This document shows positions 13,331 through 26,900 of a stretch of 64,000 bases of DNA, piece after piece. How positions within the stretch are numbered: the stretch's first letter is position 1; each line of letters starts with the position of its first letter. The DNA is from Trichoplax sp. H2 (lineage: Eukaryota > Placozoa > Uniplacotomia > Trichoplacea): positions 930,001 through 994,000 of the forward strand of contig NOWV01000001.1 in NCBI GenBank assembly GCA_003344405.1. The letters are read 5' to 3'. The position numbers were made by a program, and so were the translations under genes. The notes below the pieces were generated by a model. It was not told the DNA's origin. It did no database searches and was given only the letters and a program-made list of their open reading frames with translations.

Positions 13331-16300
13331 CTACCGTTGGCATAAGTTACTAGATCTATTTTGGCGTACATTAATGCTAAAGGTATTGTTATTATTATTA
13401 GTGATGGTAATATCATCATCCAATGTTGCATAGAGCTCATTTTCTTTCCTATCCATTTTACCCAAACAGACTGGGACAATATCATTTCTAACATTGTTAT
13501 TATTAAGGGAAACTTGACAATAAGGATTAGAGACAATGTGAGTATTGCTGCAACGTTGATTACCAGCAAATGAATTATTATCCTTCTTGACAATAGTACC
13601 GGTATTATTAATGATGGTTGTTGATGTTGATGCCAATTGTGTTACAGGACCCATTGACGTAGTGGGCTGCGATCGAGATTTTCGACTAGTAAAGGCATTC
13701 TTCAGACGTTTTCGATAATAAATAGCAGCAATAGTGGCAAGGGCAGCTACAACACAACTAGTAGCGATAATTATGTTTATCGTCGAAGATTTATGATCTG
13801 TTAAAGCACCATTATTAACCTGAACAACGACAAATGCGTAGCCAGATATCGATTTATTGTATCTGTTGTACGTTCTAACAAGTAACTTGTAAGCATTAAC
13901 TCCAATGATTGGCTTTTGATTTAGGACAATATTACCGAATCGATCAGTAGTAAAGATATGGTAATAACTACTGCCACCAATAATAGTATAAACTAGATTA
14001 TCTCGCGAAACTTGATTAGATTGAGATAATTGAATTTTTGCAACTGCTGTCCCAATTTCAGTATTGGATTTCATGGTTACGTTATAATATTTCTGACTCA
14101 ACTGCAATGCATTGCTATCGTAAGTGATGTAAATTGTCATCAGCCATTCACTACTTTGAGGTGGCTTACCACTGTCTGAAACACGAATTTTTAACTTGAT
14201 TATTGCTGGACCGCCACTTGGAATTTCTTTGACATATCGAATAACACCCGTTGTTGGATCGATTCTAAACCAACCATAACTATTACCGCTTGCGATGGTA
14301 TAAGTCAGTGGTGGTCCATTGTATGGTTCATCCGCATCAGTTGTTATTAATTTTGCGAAATCTTGCCCAAAACTCATAGTATTATGAATGTAACCTAAGT
14401 AAAAATTTGAAAAATTAAATATTCCCATTGTAATGATAATAATGATTAATATGGAAAGATCTTAATAAGATAGGCATAGTTGCCCATCATCCATGTCTTA
14501 TTATCGTTTTAAATACTAATCCTAGATCTGATGTAACCTAAAACAAAGTTTGAAAATAATATATCCTATCATTTACCAAACATTATTTTAGCTGTTGACT
14601 AAGCAGTTACTGCAATTTCGGACTAACTCCAACGATAAATTTTGATTTGAATTGAACTAGATCCTCATATAATGAATCTGTTATTCTCCGTATGATTTGG
14701 AAACAGTAAATTTTTTATACCTATTAACTTAAAATTAAATTTTAAACTTTCAATGACTGCTTTCAAGTTTGAGGGGCCCCCATATATTGCAGAATTACAG
14801 TGAAAGTAATGATTTTCGGCTGACTTCGACGATGAATACATAATTATGCAGTAAGCGTTTCTAGCAGTGTAATATCTGAAATTAATCGCTGATATTTTAC
14901 CGCAACACAATAAATTAGCGAACGAAAAATAAGTTATTTGAATCTACCAAATAGATAATTTGCTAATTATTATATAGGCTCCGGTAGCTGAGCTTGCGAA
15001 TTAAAATATGCGGCAGAGTCAAATATATTCTATAATCAAGAGTATCTGCGACGATACCTTAGGCGTCATTATGGAAAGTAATTTATTAATAAATAAACGA
15101 CTCTTCCGCTAAAATGGTATTCCGAATGATAACTTGGATTGAAATACCACTTTAGAGGCATATGCGCCGTTCAAGTTAACTTCTGCGACGACGCCCAATA
15201 TATCGTCACAAGTCCGCCGAAATGGCGGTACTTTCTTTCGTTATTATAGTGATCAATACATAAGATTGAACCAAGATATTACACACTTCCACCTCTCATA
15301 TATTACAATCATTTACTTGGCATTAGATTTAAATAAAGAAAAAAAATGTTGAATACTCTAAGCTCTCTTCCCACTTATTACTCGCAGTTCAACTCGTACG
15401 TAAGTCAACATATTTTACAAATATTTACACAGATGCTCACTGCCTGTATCAAATGACTTATGCTTAGCTTAAGTTGCAACATTGACTTTAAAATTGGCTT
15501 CTACAGTAATTGCTCTTCGTGAATAACATTCCAAAGGTAAGATATTGGTAAACTTATATATCGGCTGATCTTGAAACATAATGATTGAGGAGTTAGGCTT
15601 TCAGTACACTAAATTGCAATACTCAGAATAACTGCTGTCAATTATCGATTGGTAAGATTGTAACTCTATTTAGCTACATATTGATTCGTTTTAAGAATTT
15701 TTTAGCTATTTATAATGCTATAGGATAAAGTATAAAGTATTAGCCTATAGTTTTCAATAGATAGTATTAAAGCTAGCGTCAAGCTTAATGATTGAGAAAT
15801 GCTATTGCGGAAAAGGAAAAGATCATGTAAGCGAGCACATCGATTGAAACTATATCCAACCACTAACTGATTCTATGCAAATTTCAATATCTTAACGATA
15901 CCTTCGGTGCATTAACTATAGCTAAACGATTGTTAAAGCCACTGAGAGTAAAAAGTAAAAAAATTTCTAGTATAATAATTGATTTCGATTATCTACAAAT
16001 ATTCTATATAAAAATTTTTTAAGTTCTTCTCACTCATCAAGTATAGTTTCAGTCTAACGACTATGGCCAGCTTTACAGTAGTGTAAAATGTAACCATCTG
16101 GTGCATATAAGACATGAAATTTAAACTACCCTATCTTCTGTATTTGCTTTTTTTAATCCATGGAATAGCTTGATAAAGTGGCGATTGTATAATAACACAA
16201 AGAGGGTGCGTTCTATACCATACTAACTAAAGCGATTTGTGGTAATTATTCTAGTAAAATTTTAATAACTGTTGCAATCCTGCTGTAAACTGATATAAGA

Positions 16301-18485
16301 AACTTCGCTCTACGAGTGTATGGTATCGCCGTATTGTCTAACATACACTTTTAATTAGTACTTGTATTAGATAGAAAATCTATGACAGCTTAAAAAGGGC
16401 TTTCTAACTCATTGGAATCTAATACAGTGTCTCCTTGAATCAACAATTTTATCTAATATAATTAAAACTCATCTTCCAAATTTATACAATTTTTACGGTA
16501 TAGCTTCTCTTTATTTTAATTTACATACCTACTAAGCTTGAAGCATTAACCTTAGGTGGGTTATCGTTAATGTCGGAAACATAAACAGAAACATCGATTT
16601 TGCTATTACGAGATGGTATTCCCTCATCCGCTGCTTGGATAGTTAGTCTGTAGGCTGCAACAGTCTCACGATCCAGGTGGCGTCGTAAAGTAATATAACC
16701 AGTTTTAGCGTTAATTAAGAAAGTATCGCCGATGTTGCCGTCGACAATAGTGTAAATTATTTTGCCATTATTACCACTATCAGGATCAGTTGCTATTACT
16801 GCTAGCACAATTTCTCCAATAGCAGCATTTTCATTAATTAATCTCATGCACAGACCTTGTATAGCATTTGGATAGCATAGAACATTTAGCATGATGTTGC
16901 CGACATAAAGAGAGAATGGAAAGCAAATAATCAAAATAAGTTAATAATATTAGGTTAAACCTATGCCTGTCTCAACATTCTAATTGACTGAAGGAGTATT
17001 TACTAACAAAATTGCTTTACCACCTTCTCTATTAACATATAAAATCGTTTCTATACTAGTCTAATATTTTAATTTTCACTTTGTATACAGACGCAAATAA
17101 GTGATAGAAATTCAAAGATCTGTTTATATAAACCTATCATTCCATTTGGATTTGGACTCACCTTGTCTCCTTTGAGCTGCAAATTTTCTACTTTTCTCAT
17201 CGGTTAAGCAACTAGCATTAAATTTTGGTGCATTATCGTTGACGTCGATTACTGTAATCTTGACTACGGCATCATCATACAGCATTGGATGTTTCTTACT
17301 GGTTGCTCTAATTGAAAATTGGTATGATGATTGCCTTTCTCGATCTAATGCTTTAGCCACAGTTAAATAGCCTGTATTCGGATTCAATAGGAAACTATGA
17401 TTGTGATTGCCAGAGGCAATGTAGTAAGTGATTTGATCATTCATTCGCGCCGATAGTATAGTACTAGCATGGACTCGTAAAATAGCACTTCCAATAGTGG
17501 CATTTTCACTAACATTGTCATGATAGATTCCTTTCCAAGGATGGTGGCTACTTTGAGTAGGTTGAAATAATGGCCGGAATGGACTGCGTACAACATGGAT
17601 GATTACTTTAATGGTGGAAATTCTTTCACTGATATCTTTAGCGCTAACAATCAGTGTAAAAGTGTTGCTTGTCGGTGAATAAACTAATGCCCGTGTAGTA
17701 TTTAAGTTGCCATTATTTTGGCCTATAGCAAAGCTAGAATGCTTATTGCCCGAAGCAATGGCATAAGTGATTTTGTCATCGGATAACGCTTCAATGCGGA
17801 TCATGGGAGTATTGGCTGGTAGCTGTTCTGTGACATTAACTTGATAAAGTGGTTGGCGAAATATTGGAGCTCCACCAGGAAAATAAACATGAATGTAAAC
17901 TTGAACAGTGTTGTGTAAATTTAAATTAGAATTGACTGTTGCACGCACAATTAATTCATAATCTTGGATACGTGGTGTTGCCAATAATCGTATATTTCCA
18001 TTTAATTCGCCGATAAAGAATAAGCCATCTTCATTACCGCTATCGATTGAATATCGAATAATACTGCCATCGGGTACTTTTGCACCGACAGTGACTACAA
18101 TCGATTCGTGCTGTAAAGCGCATTCTATCGATTTATAATAAAATCGTGATGTAAAATTGGGCCTTTGATTGTTGGATGGGACTTCGCGCCGTGGTCGATC
18201 TTGGAGAGAATTGCTATTTTGATGGTGTAATGGAGACGGCCGATGAGGATTGTTTCCACTTGGAATACCATATGGTATGGAAGGGTGACGACGACGATTA
18301 TCATCATTCTTCCTCGTTAAGAGATTCCATGATAAATCTTGGTGTGATTGCAAGTCTGTTTTGCCATCTAGGATTCGTTCATTTTTCCACGTTTTATCCA
18401 AAAGGGCTAGACATTGATTAATTTGGATTGTTGCCAAAACTGACAATAACAGAACAATACTTTTACCTTTCAGAAGGGTAGACAT
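13331..18485 (-). CDS. Single-pass cadherin, 3 exons, 904 aa
   Basis: Exons on the minus strand: 18485-17162, 16855-16529, 14394-13331. Both junctions are phase 1 and keep the frame. The start codon is followed by a signal peptide (hydrophobic SIVLLLSVLATI). About six cadherin-like repeats follow, each with a version of the SGN...F.I....G.I strand pattern. Canonical calcium-linker motifs are seen only at the ends of the third and fourth repeats (DVNDNAP, DINDNPP), with TDPDSG and TDADEP in the fourth and fifth; the first, second and sixth look degenerate. The membrane span is near aa 756-777 (INIIIATSCVVAALATIAAI) with a basic stop-transfer (YRKRLK). The tail of about 126 residues is Asn/Ser-rich and contains a YATL (YxxL) motif. 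I do not see a clear beta-catenin-binding block. The protein acts at the cell surface, presumably in adhesion or recognition. The 2.1 kb second intron could hide a small extra exon. A specific cadherin subfamily cannot be named. Confidence 0.88.
15045..15228. repeat. Fold-back cluster inside the cadherin intron
   Basis: A 16-bp inverted repeat with two mismatches (15106-15121 against 15143-15158, loop about 21 nt), a CCGCC-GAAAT-GGCGG hairpin at 15214-15228, and a direct repeat TCTGCGACGA at 15045-15054 and 15182-15191. It is more GC-rich than its surroundings. It could be a MITE relic or a structured RNA element. Terminal repeats and a target duplication were not found. Confidence 0.45.
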
Positions 18486-18611
18486 ATTTTATCTTCTAGA
18501 ATGGAAAAAAAATAGAGAGTATTTAATCGTCAAAGAGGTCAATAAATCTTTCCGCATAGCCTATTTACTAACTATAAAGTAAAATTCCAGGAAAAAAAGA
18601 GAGAAAGTTCC

Positions 18612-18780
18612 TGTAGATAGAACAAAATAGTTTGTGACGTGGATCTAAGGAAAAGCGTGCCTTAAGATTATCGTAATATCAGATATGGACACTTTTACCC
18701 TTGTAGATAGAATAAAATAGCTTATGACATGGATCTAAGAAAGGCGTTTGGTAAAGATTATCGCAATATCAGATATGGAC
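18612..18780. repeat. 79-bp direct repeat, two copies, upstream of cadherin
   Basis: Copy 1 at 18612-18690 and copy 2 at 18702-18780 both start TGTAGATAGAA and end ATATCAGATATGGAC, with about ten or so differences between them. The period is 90 bp. They lie about 130-300 bp upstream of the cadherin start codon, in its promoter or 5' UTR. Confidence 0.85.
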
Positions 18781-21700
18781 CGGTAAACTAATGCTACTAC
18801 AACGTTAGTATTGTAGACAGTTTGAATTGAAAATGCTCTAAAAATGATGCGTGCGTAATCCGTATTATGCCTATCAACGTTATACGGAATCAAATTCTTC
18901 AATGGGATGCTTTGAAATTCAGCTTAAATAATAATAAAAATGAGCTTATCCTGTTAACAAAGTAAGATAGCGAGAATCAATAGCTATTATTCATCGTTGT
19001 GAATGCTCAAGTCTGTCTGGAGAGGAGGAAGGAAATTGAATTTATAAATTTCTTTACATTGGTTGCAAATCATTAATGCCGCGAAGTTTTCGGTAGGCAA
19101 GATGGCGACTGTCTTCGTCAATCAATCTTAGCTATGATAACAACTCGATGAAATCTCAATAAAGAGGAGATTAATTAGTAAAATAAGAGAGAGATAAAAG
19201 ATCTTTCGCGACTTGGTAAAAAAGTTTGCCTGCCAAGATGTTAAAAGTCGTTGTGATAGCCAAGTTATCTAAGTACTACAATAACATCAAAATTGCATGA
19301 AATTCACCTGGTTTCCTTACAAATCTCATTATAATAACTATTAATTTCTCAAAGCATTGAGAACATCTTGGGATGGCAAAAGAATCTCATCTCTAGGAGA
19401 CGAAGAATAATAGCCGGAAGGGCGCCATTATGTATCATTAAAGTCCCAGTCATCGAATTATTAATCGTCGTTCATTTATGGGATTACGAGTAGACATAGG
19501 AAGATCTCTCGTCCAAACTAATTTTCAGAGCATAGTACTTTGCATGGGCATTAACGAAAGACAAAGGCAATCCGCATAAATTGGATAATAATTTCTAACG
19601 AAAGATTCAATTTTCTTTGAAGCAAACAAACAGAAAAAATGCGAAAATAAATGAAATGAAAAAATTTGATTAAATCAAAAACATTCAAGATTAGAATCTT
19701 GATATCAAGCGGTAAATGCAAGAATATTATGCTAAGGAAACTGATCCATAGTAAAAAGTAGAAATTAAAGTTATTCTATCTGAAATGAACAGATTGAAAA
19801 ATAAGGTGCTGAACACGCGTATCTATCCAATTGATAGGGATGAAGAGTTGATAATAAAATTTCCAATTTGAACAACCTTGATAATAAATTAGTGCTGGCA
19901 CAAATATTTGCTAATATACGTTAGCTTAGACAGATCGGCAACATTGACATGAATGTAAGAAAATCTGAGTAGTTTCGTGTTAATCGGTATAAATATGGAA
20001 TAGAGTAGAAGGAATATATTTAACTGCTGTTGCCGCCATAGCAAAAAAAAAATGTAGAAAAGATAAATTCGTACTACAAGCCTATTTGTGACCGTGATCA
20101 TGATGGGTATTTTATTGCCAATGTTTTTAGAATAGTTTATCATGTAAAATAGGTTAAAAAAAATGATATACTGGGTAATAAAGCAACTAGGATAGAAATA
20201 ACACATAGCAACGTAAAGGTAAAAGTTCAAAAGTAACGATGCAAGTTAATAAAAAAGTAGCGGACAAGAACTCGCTAAAAGGACTATTTGAATATCTGTT
20301 ATCCCAAATTGAATTTGGATCATGTAGCATGCCTGTATTTCACTAGTAGGATAAGAACATTTCATCTTCTTCTACCTTATTTTGTCGCAAGCTATTACAC
20401 TACTTTATTTCCTTCACTATCAATGTCATTCAAGCATTTGCAAAGGTATAGCGCAAAAGACAAGATACGTACATAGGCCTCCCTCAAAGAAATATTTTTA
20501 ATCTTTGTATTGTTAACACTAAGCATATGTCAAGGTCCAAGTACGATAGTGTTGGTTAGGGGCGCATAATTAATGCTGCTGCCTATCGAGCCCGGTAGAC
20601 TACGGTATTAAAATATTCCAGGAATAAGGCAAGGTAATCACCTTTTCACTAAACACTGAAGTGGATATTCGAGGAGAAAAATGCGACATTTTATTACACT
20701 CTACTTGTATCCCAACTTCTTTCATTAATCAATTCTACCCTAGGAAATCAAGTTATGACTATATCAAGCCATATTATTGCGATGAGGACGTAAATTAATA
20801 AATTTTTTTCTCATCCTGTTGATCTGCCTCCCACTCAACGAATTTACGACAATAAAACTAATAACGATCATGACAGCAAAGAAATAACTTGATATAATAC
20901 AGAATTGTTGGAATCACTTATATTGCACTAAAAATAAAGTACATCCAACTTTTTATGCAATGAAAAATGCCGCTATAAAGAGTAAGACCGAATCATTAGA
21001 GCTCTTGTTCGCTCTATATTGGATTTATACTGTTGAAAGGAATCACGGCACGTGTTATAACGCCAATATTTCTTTACCTGTTGTATATTGTATGTGTTAT
21101 ATCTATATATATTGATACAAATATTGGCAATAATTGTTTTCAGGTCATCCAATATCCAGCATAAAATATGTTATGACAACTTAGTATAGCGTGGCGTAGG
21201 GGTAAATAATGTTATTGTGCCAACATCGATTGGGTCGAGTATATTTTCATCAACTTCAACGTCTAGAAATCCATCAGCACATTTCTGTAGTAGGCTTATT
21301 TTCCCAATCCTTTTGAAATGAATTTCCTAATATACCAGGCCTAGGAATGAGGAGTAATGTAAAAATATGCCTTATGATATCGTAAATCTGTTGCTTTCAC
21401 TCTCAATTGCGCTGAGGATCAGAATTACTGGGGAAAAAAAAGTGCCTGCTCTAAATTCAAAGCACCAATAGCGGTAGTCATCGTCATAGAAATCAGTTTA
21501 TTGCTGATGAGAGGAAAAAGCAATGCCCAAGCAGTGTACTCCGTCGATAGTTAAATAAATGATCGATACAACTAAGGTGATCTTTGATTTGCTTTCAACA
21601 GTAATTGAAAATTCTCTTATTTAATTTCAAGTAGTAAAAAGGAATTTTCTGGTATTGGAAAAAGTAACCAAGGGCTAATTTGAACTACTCAAAAAGGACT

Positions 21701-23849
21701 AATGATATCATTTACGCCTATAAGATTTGCTTCATGGCTGCTATTCACGGTTAGATGTCCAATATTAAAAGAGGAAAGTCAATAACAAGAATACACCCGC
21801 CTAGTGCAAAAATTAAATTGATGTAGACTACAATAAATGACAATCGAGCGATCTTAAGTACCAACTGTTAGAAAGAATACAGTTATCACAGTGGGAGGAG
21901 GAAATGAAAGACGGGGAATAATGTCGTCCATAACGATAACTTATTGCTATTAGAGGAGGTAATAAAAGAAAAAAATATAAAGTAGCCGTCCTATTATCTG
22001 CTAATTTACAGCCCGCATGGGGCCAGTCCAGGTATTGAAAGTTGTTAATTTTAAATTGAACTAGCTATGATAAAATTAAATTCAGTCATCATCAAATGAA
22101 ACTATTACGTTTTGATGTCATGTATGATTCTAACGAGCTAAAACATCACCATAATGTTGGTCTTAACAAAGCAAAGAAAATTGATTTTCTCATTCTTTAG
22201 CAGCACAAGCAATCTAAATAATTAGCCCATCTGTAGAGTATGTTCGCAGTTATTCATTTAAGGTTAAAAATTAGCTCGATTGGTATGTTGGTATAGCGAT
22301 AAACTCATCTCTTAAAAAAAATCCATAATATTACTAACAACTTGTCAATGCAAAAATGCGATATTGATTAGATCTAACAAAATATTATAAAACTATCAAA
22401 ACAATATTCTCCTGGAATGCTTGCCATCTAATTGAATTAACTTCAATAAAATACAAAATACGATTAAACTTTTGCTGTTGTATTGTTATCATGAATAAAT
22501 GGTCTTTTGCCATACAATAACTCATTTTTTCCTTCAATAATATTTTTACTGGTGCCAATTTCCCATAGCGAAACTGTCCTACGCTAAAATTGTATCTTTT
22601 GCATAGGATATAAAAAATGATTAATCCAAATCATTAAATGCATAGGTAATTAATCTAAATGATTTATAGGAGGAAATTCTACAGTTTAATAAGGCAATCG
22701 CAACTTGCTTGAAAACTCTAGAATCTCTATTCTCCGTTTGGATAAGTGCATCAATTCGCGTTTGTAAATTTGCGCGTACATGTGTACAGTAGACTTGGCG
22801 AAAGGTTACAATACTCTAAATCTATCGGCACTACTTTTGTGCATAATACGCGTCGACATATTTTCTACACATGCATTTGATTCTGGCGAATATTAGCAGT
22901 ATATATCCACAAATAAGCGATTGCATTCTTAGTCACTCAACTGATTAGTTATTATAAACGATAGCTGGTTACCTTATAAATTTTCAATATTCCTTGCCTA
23001 TGTTGCAGGTATAGTAGAGGATTGAACCCAAGTCTTGTCGGCAAATATGGGCAAAGAAATAGATTAAACTTTCCGATCTGGAATTTTTTTTTAAAGTAGT
23101 AGCTTCAATTGGAGACTCTTCCGACACAATTTGCTTAGTTCATATGACATACGTCCACATCCCCAAAACCCAATAAGGGATGAAGAAGAAATTGATTGAA
23201 ATATAATTGAAATGATTTTAACGGGTTGATTAATTGATCGATGGTTGAAACAGGCAAAAATTCTTTTGTGAAAGAAAAAACTTTTTCATGGATTGAGCTC
23301 GTTAAAATAATTTAACTGATTGTAACTTTAGCAGATGCCAGGGTAGTAACTACTGATATGAAATGAAAATCTTAGTATTAATTTAATACAAGATTAAAAA
23401 AGGATAGAAGAGCAAGTGATATGAAGAGGTAGATAGTAAGTATGTATATAGTTACTTGGAAATGGCGTGTTTGCAAGCGTCTGGCGTTGAACTCCTTTCT
23501 TGGTTAACATCCGGTAGAAAATAGGAAGATAATGCAGAATAGACTAAGTAACGGTATGCGAGGCGCAACTGCTCAAATTCTTTCTGACCATACGAGCCAG
23601 TTAGAATACAATAATAAATTCAATTTCTTGATTAATTTTATGCTAAATAGATCCCTTAGTATTCAAATCAGGTCAGGTCATTTCATATTAATATTAAACA
23701 ACATTTTTAATCAAATAGTGTATAATCATCTTTTGTTTTATGTCTGCGAATAGATTGCTGCGTCGGTTAGTGTGGAGACAGGCGGGATAATCATGTTTAA
23801 TACATTAGTCATATTTTAGAATATATAATTATCATCGTCACAATGCTGG

Positions 23850-23925
23850 TAATGTTAATAACAATAGTAGTAATAATTTTACTAATAGTAGTAATTCTTA
23901 TTTTGTGGTGATAATGATGATGAGA
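23850..23925. repeat. AAT/AGT-rich simple repeat
   Basis: Imperfect trinucleotide runs (AAT, AGT, then GAT). Low-complexity sequence with no coding signal. Confidence 0.6.
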
Positions 23926-26900
23926 ACAGTAGGAATTATAACATGGGCTAATATATATTCAACTACGGTAGTCCTTGGAAACAGTATGGTCGTTGTCGAC
24001 TAGCATGATACCTTGTCAAACAGGCATTTTTACTATATTTTACGATGTATATGTTAAGACTTGGATAAAAGCCAATAAATGCATAATAGAATGATGCATA
24101 CCATTCATTGCAGAGTGTAGAAGAGATAGCCAAGTTCGCCATTTTTAAACTAAAGCAAGTCCGAGATTCAATACAGCTAATATATAAGTTGCTTTAGAGA
24201 AGCCTTACTAGATTGATAAGGCTAATCGATAGAAATATTTTATAACCCTCCCCTTTATTTCAATATAAAAACAAAATATTGGATAGATAGTACAGCAACA
24301 CTAGAAATGCAAGTAGAATGACCATTGGACAGAAATGTTATATGAATACTTCTACTTCATAACCACATTGTTTTACTGAAAGAAGTAATTACAAGATATG
24401 AATAAGATAATACATGGAATCAATGTTGGATATTCAATCAAATTTGTTTAACTATACATAAGTAAACAAGTCAACTATGATCAAACAGATGGTCATTTAA
24501 CAACAGGAGAAAATCTCCACGAGGTCATTTAAATTAGATTGAAATATTAATAGTACTACATCACCTCACTTATGTTATACAATATAAAATATGCGCTTTT
24601 ACTCTACAATGGGTGTTGACTATTCACTTTACGGTTTTTCCTAATGTGGTATTCTATCAATTGCAAGCAGCCATTTTTTATACCTTGGTTGATTTTCTCT
24701 ACATGATATTTTACATAAATAGACTAACAAGTCTATACTGTACCCCAGTTTTGCAATACGCTTTGAATCAATCCATATAATCTCATTTTTCTAAAGTATA
24801 CTCTCTTTCTACATAAAGATTGATCGATATTTACTTATATGATAAAATAAGGTTTAACTGATAATGATAGCACTCGTGAACAGTTTGTCAATCTTAAAAA
24901 ATAGCACAGGGAATGACTTAAACAAAAAATAAGATTTCATGACAAAATCTTTTACATTGCTATTAAGATTGCTGTGGGCCCTACTAATATAAGAAAGGTA
25001 CGATTAATGTAAGCATGAAGATAAAATAACCTATACGATAAAAATGTTACCCTTTCTTCAGTAGATAGATTTAGAATAGCAGTACTGTGATTAGCTTTAT
25101 GCTATAATCCTAGCATTATAGTATACAGCATTAAAGGTAGCGTCTAAGTTATACTAGAGTTCTGAATGTAACTTGTCAATACCAGATACTTTAAAAATAG
25201 GGAAGAATGAAATTTGAAATTTATTTCGAATTTCAGCTGTTAGCAAAATAAGCTATTTTAAAATAATTGATTAAAACGTTATTGGAATGTCTAGTTAATA
25301 TTTATGTTACAATTATTTTAGAGAGATAATTTATTTCAGTAATAACGTCGATTTTCAATTTTAGCATGCTTGAATACTTCAAAAAATTAAATCATTATCA
25401 TGATAATATTACCCGCCACCGTGGACGTAATTATACCTTGACGTTTATCATGCCGTCTTTGACCTCATCTCAATAATATTTGGATTTACGCATTTTATCA
25501 CGAAAAAGCTAACTGCCATGACGACAATACAACTACAATAGCTGCTGCTATGATTATCGTATTGCTATTACATTAGCTAGATCGTTATTTCTGCAACATT
25601 TTATTCATAACATCGGTTATTGTAGCTCGAAAGCAATGATGTAACAGCGACCCTTTCTACTACTTCATCGTTAGGTATTACACAATGTCCCGTCAATTTT
25701 ATCCACAATATTTTATGTTTGGAATGTTAGTATTTTATCTTACTACGAAAAAAATATGTTAAAAATTTATTGATTTTATGGAGCAATTAATGCAACTTTT
25801 CTAATTGGTGCCTTAATTGCTATCGATAAAAATTGTATTTTGTTTCTTCTTATTATTAAATACATATTTGCAATTCTAATTGGATTACACGTGCTAGACT
25901 TCCAGTTAAAGCTATATTTTATTTAATGATTACTTAAACTAGAACTCTAACGTACATTATACAACATATAATTGGATGGAAAATTGGGAAGTCCTAGTAA
26001 GTGTGACGACAGTAGAGTAAACAATGTGGAGGTGTTGGCGAACGTCATTCAGAGCAATCTCGTTTCGATCACATTTTTACCGTCTAGCTATACCAGCGTT
26101 ATTACTTGTTTTGCACAGTACTACAACCTAATTCTATTAGCTATCACATACAATATATCATGATAACGCCTTATTACTTGATAGATATCGACGACAAACG
26201 GTAACTAATAAGCCAGTGAAAAATGCGTGTAATAATGAAAGATGACAAATCATCGAAGGCGAGAAGTATTTTTACCTTATCTGTAAAAGTCATAGACGCT
26301 TGAGTACAGCCAACCATTATATTTAATTGAAAGTTCATGCCGTATAAATTTTCTTAGAAGTTACATTGGTTCTCGCCTATTATTTATCGGCTATAGATAT
26401 GCAATGAAATTTGTCGGTAAAAATAGGAGTTTTCCTAGCATGTATAGGAGTCTGGTGCAAAGGGATATCGATTTAATCTGTGTCATTCTTTCAGTAAAAG
26501 AATGCAATCAAAAATGTGCTAGCTCTTATCGGATAAACTGTGTCATGATAGACAGTCTTTTATTAAATATAGTTACGCTATAGAAATGAATACGGGAATA
26601 AATATAATCATAGAATATTGCAGAAATAAAATATGAAATGGAAGACAAATTGTAATATTTGATTATTGAGATAATACTGTATGGTCTGTTGCGTATTTTG
26701 ATGCTATTATATTCCTTTGACAGATTTCCAATTTCATGCTTGAGGGTTATTTTTAATCTCAGTAAAGTCGTGATTGACAAAGAAGTTATTTTAAAGATTT
26801 ATCTTTATTCAGTTCATAAATTGGTTTAATAAATTTGGAAAATTCGAAATATTATCAGGAGTGGTATACAGCTTAACCAATGGATGTTTCTGATAAAAAT

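Noticed and set aside
13361-13573. Plus-strand frame with hydrophobic residues
   Set aside because: Antisense to the cadherin cytoplasmic tail; composition follows from that exon.
18176-18421. Plus-strand frame of 81 codons
   Set aside because: Antisense shadow of the first cadherin exon, whose minus-strand frame has a signal peptide and cadherin repeats.
21504-21517. CTGATGAGAGGAAA, like a hammerhead core
   Set aside because: Stem II would be too short and no flanking stems I and III pair.
23010-23036. Minus-strand GGGTTCAATCC, like a tRNA B box
   Set aside because: The T stem does not pair properly, and no A box or acceptor stem could be found at the right distance.
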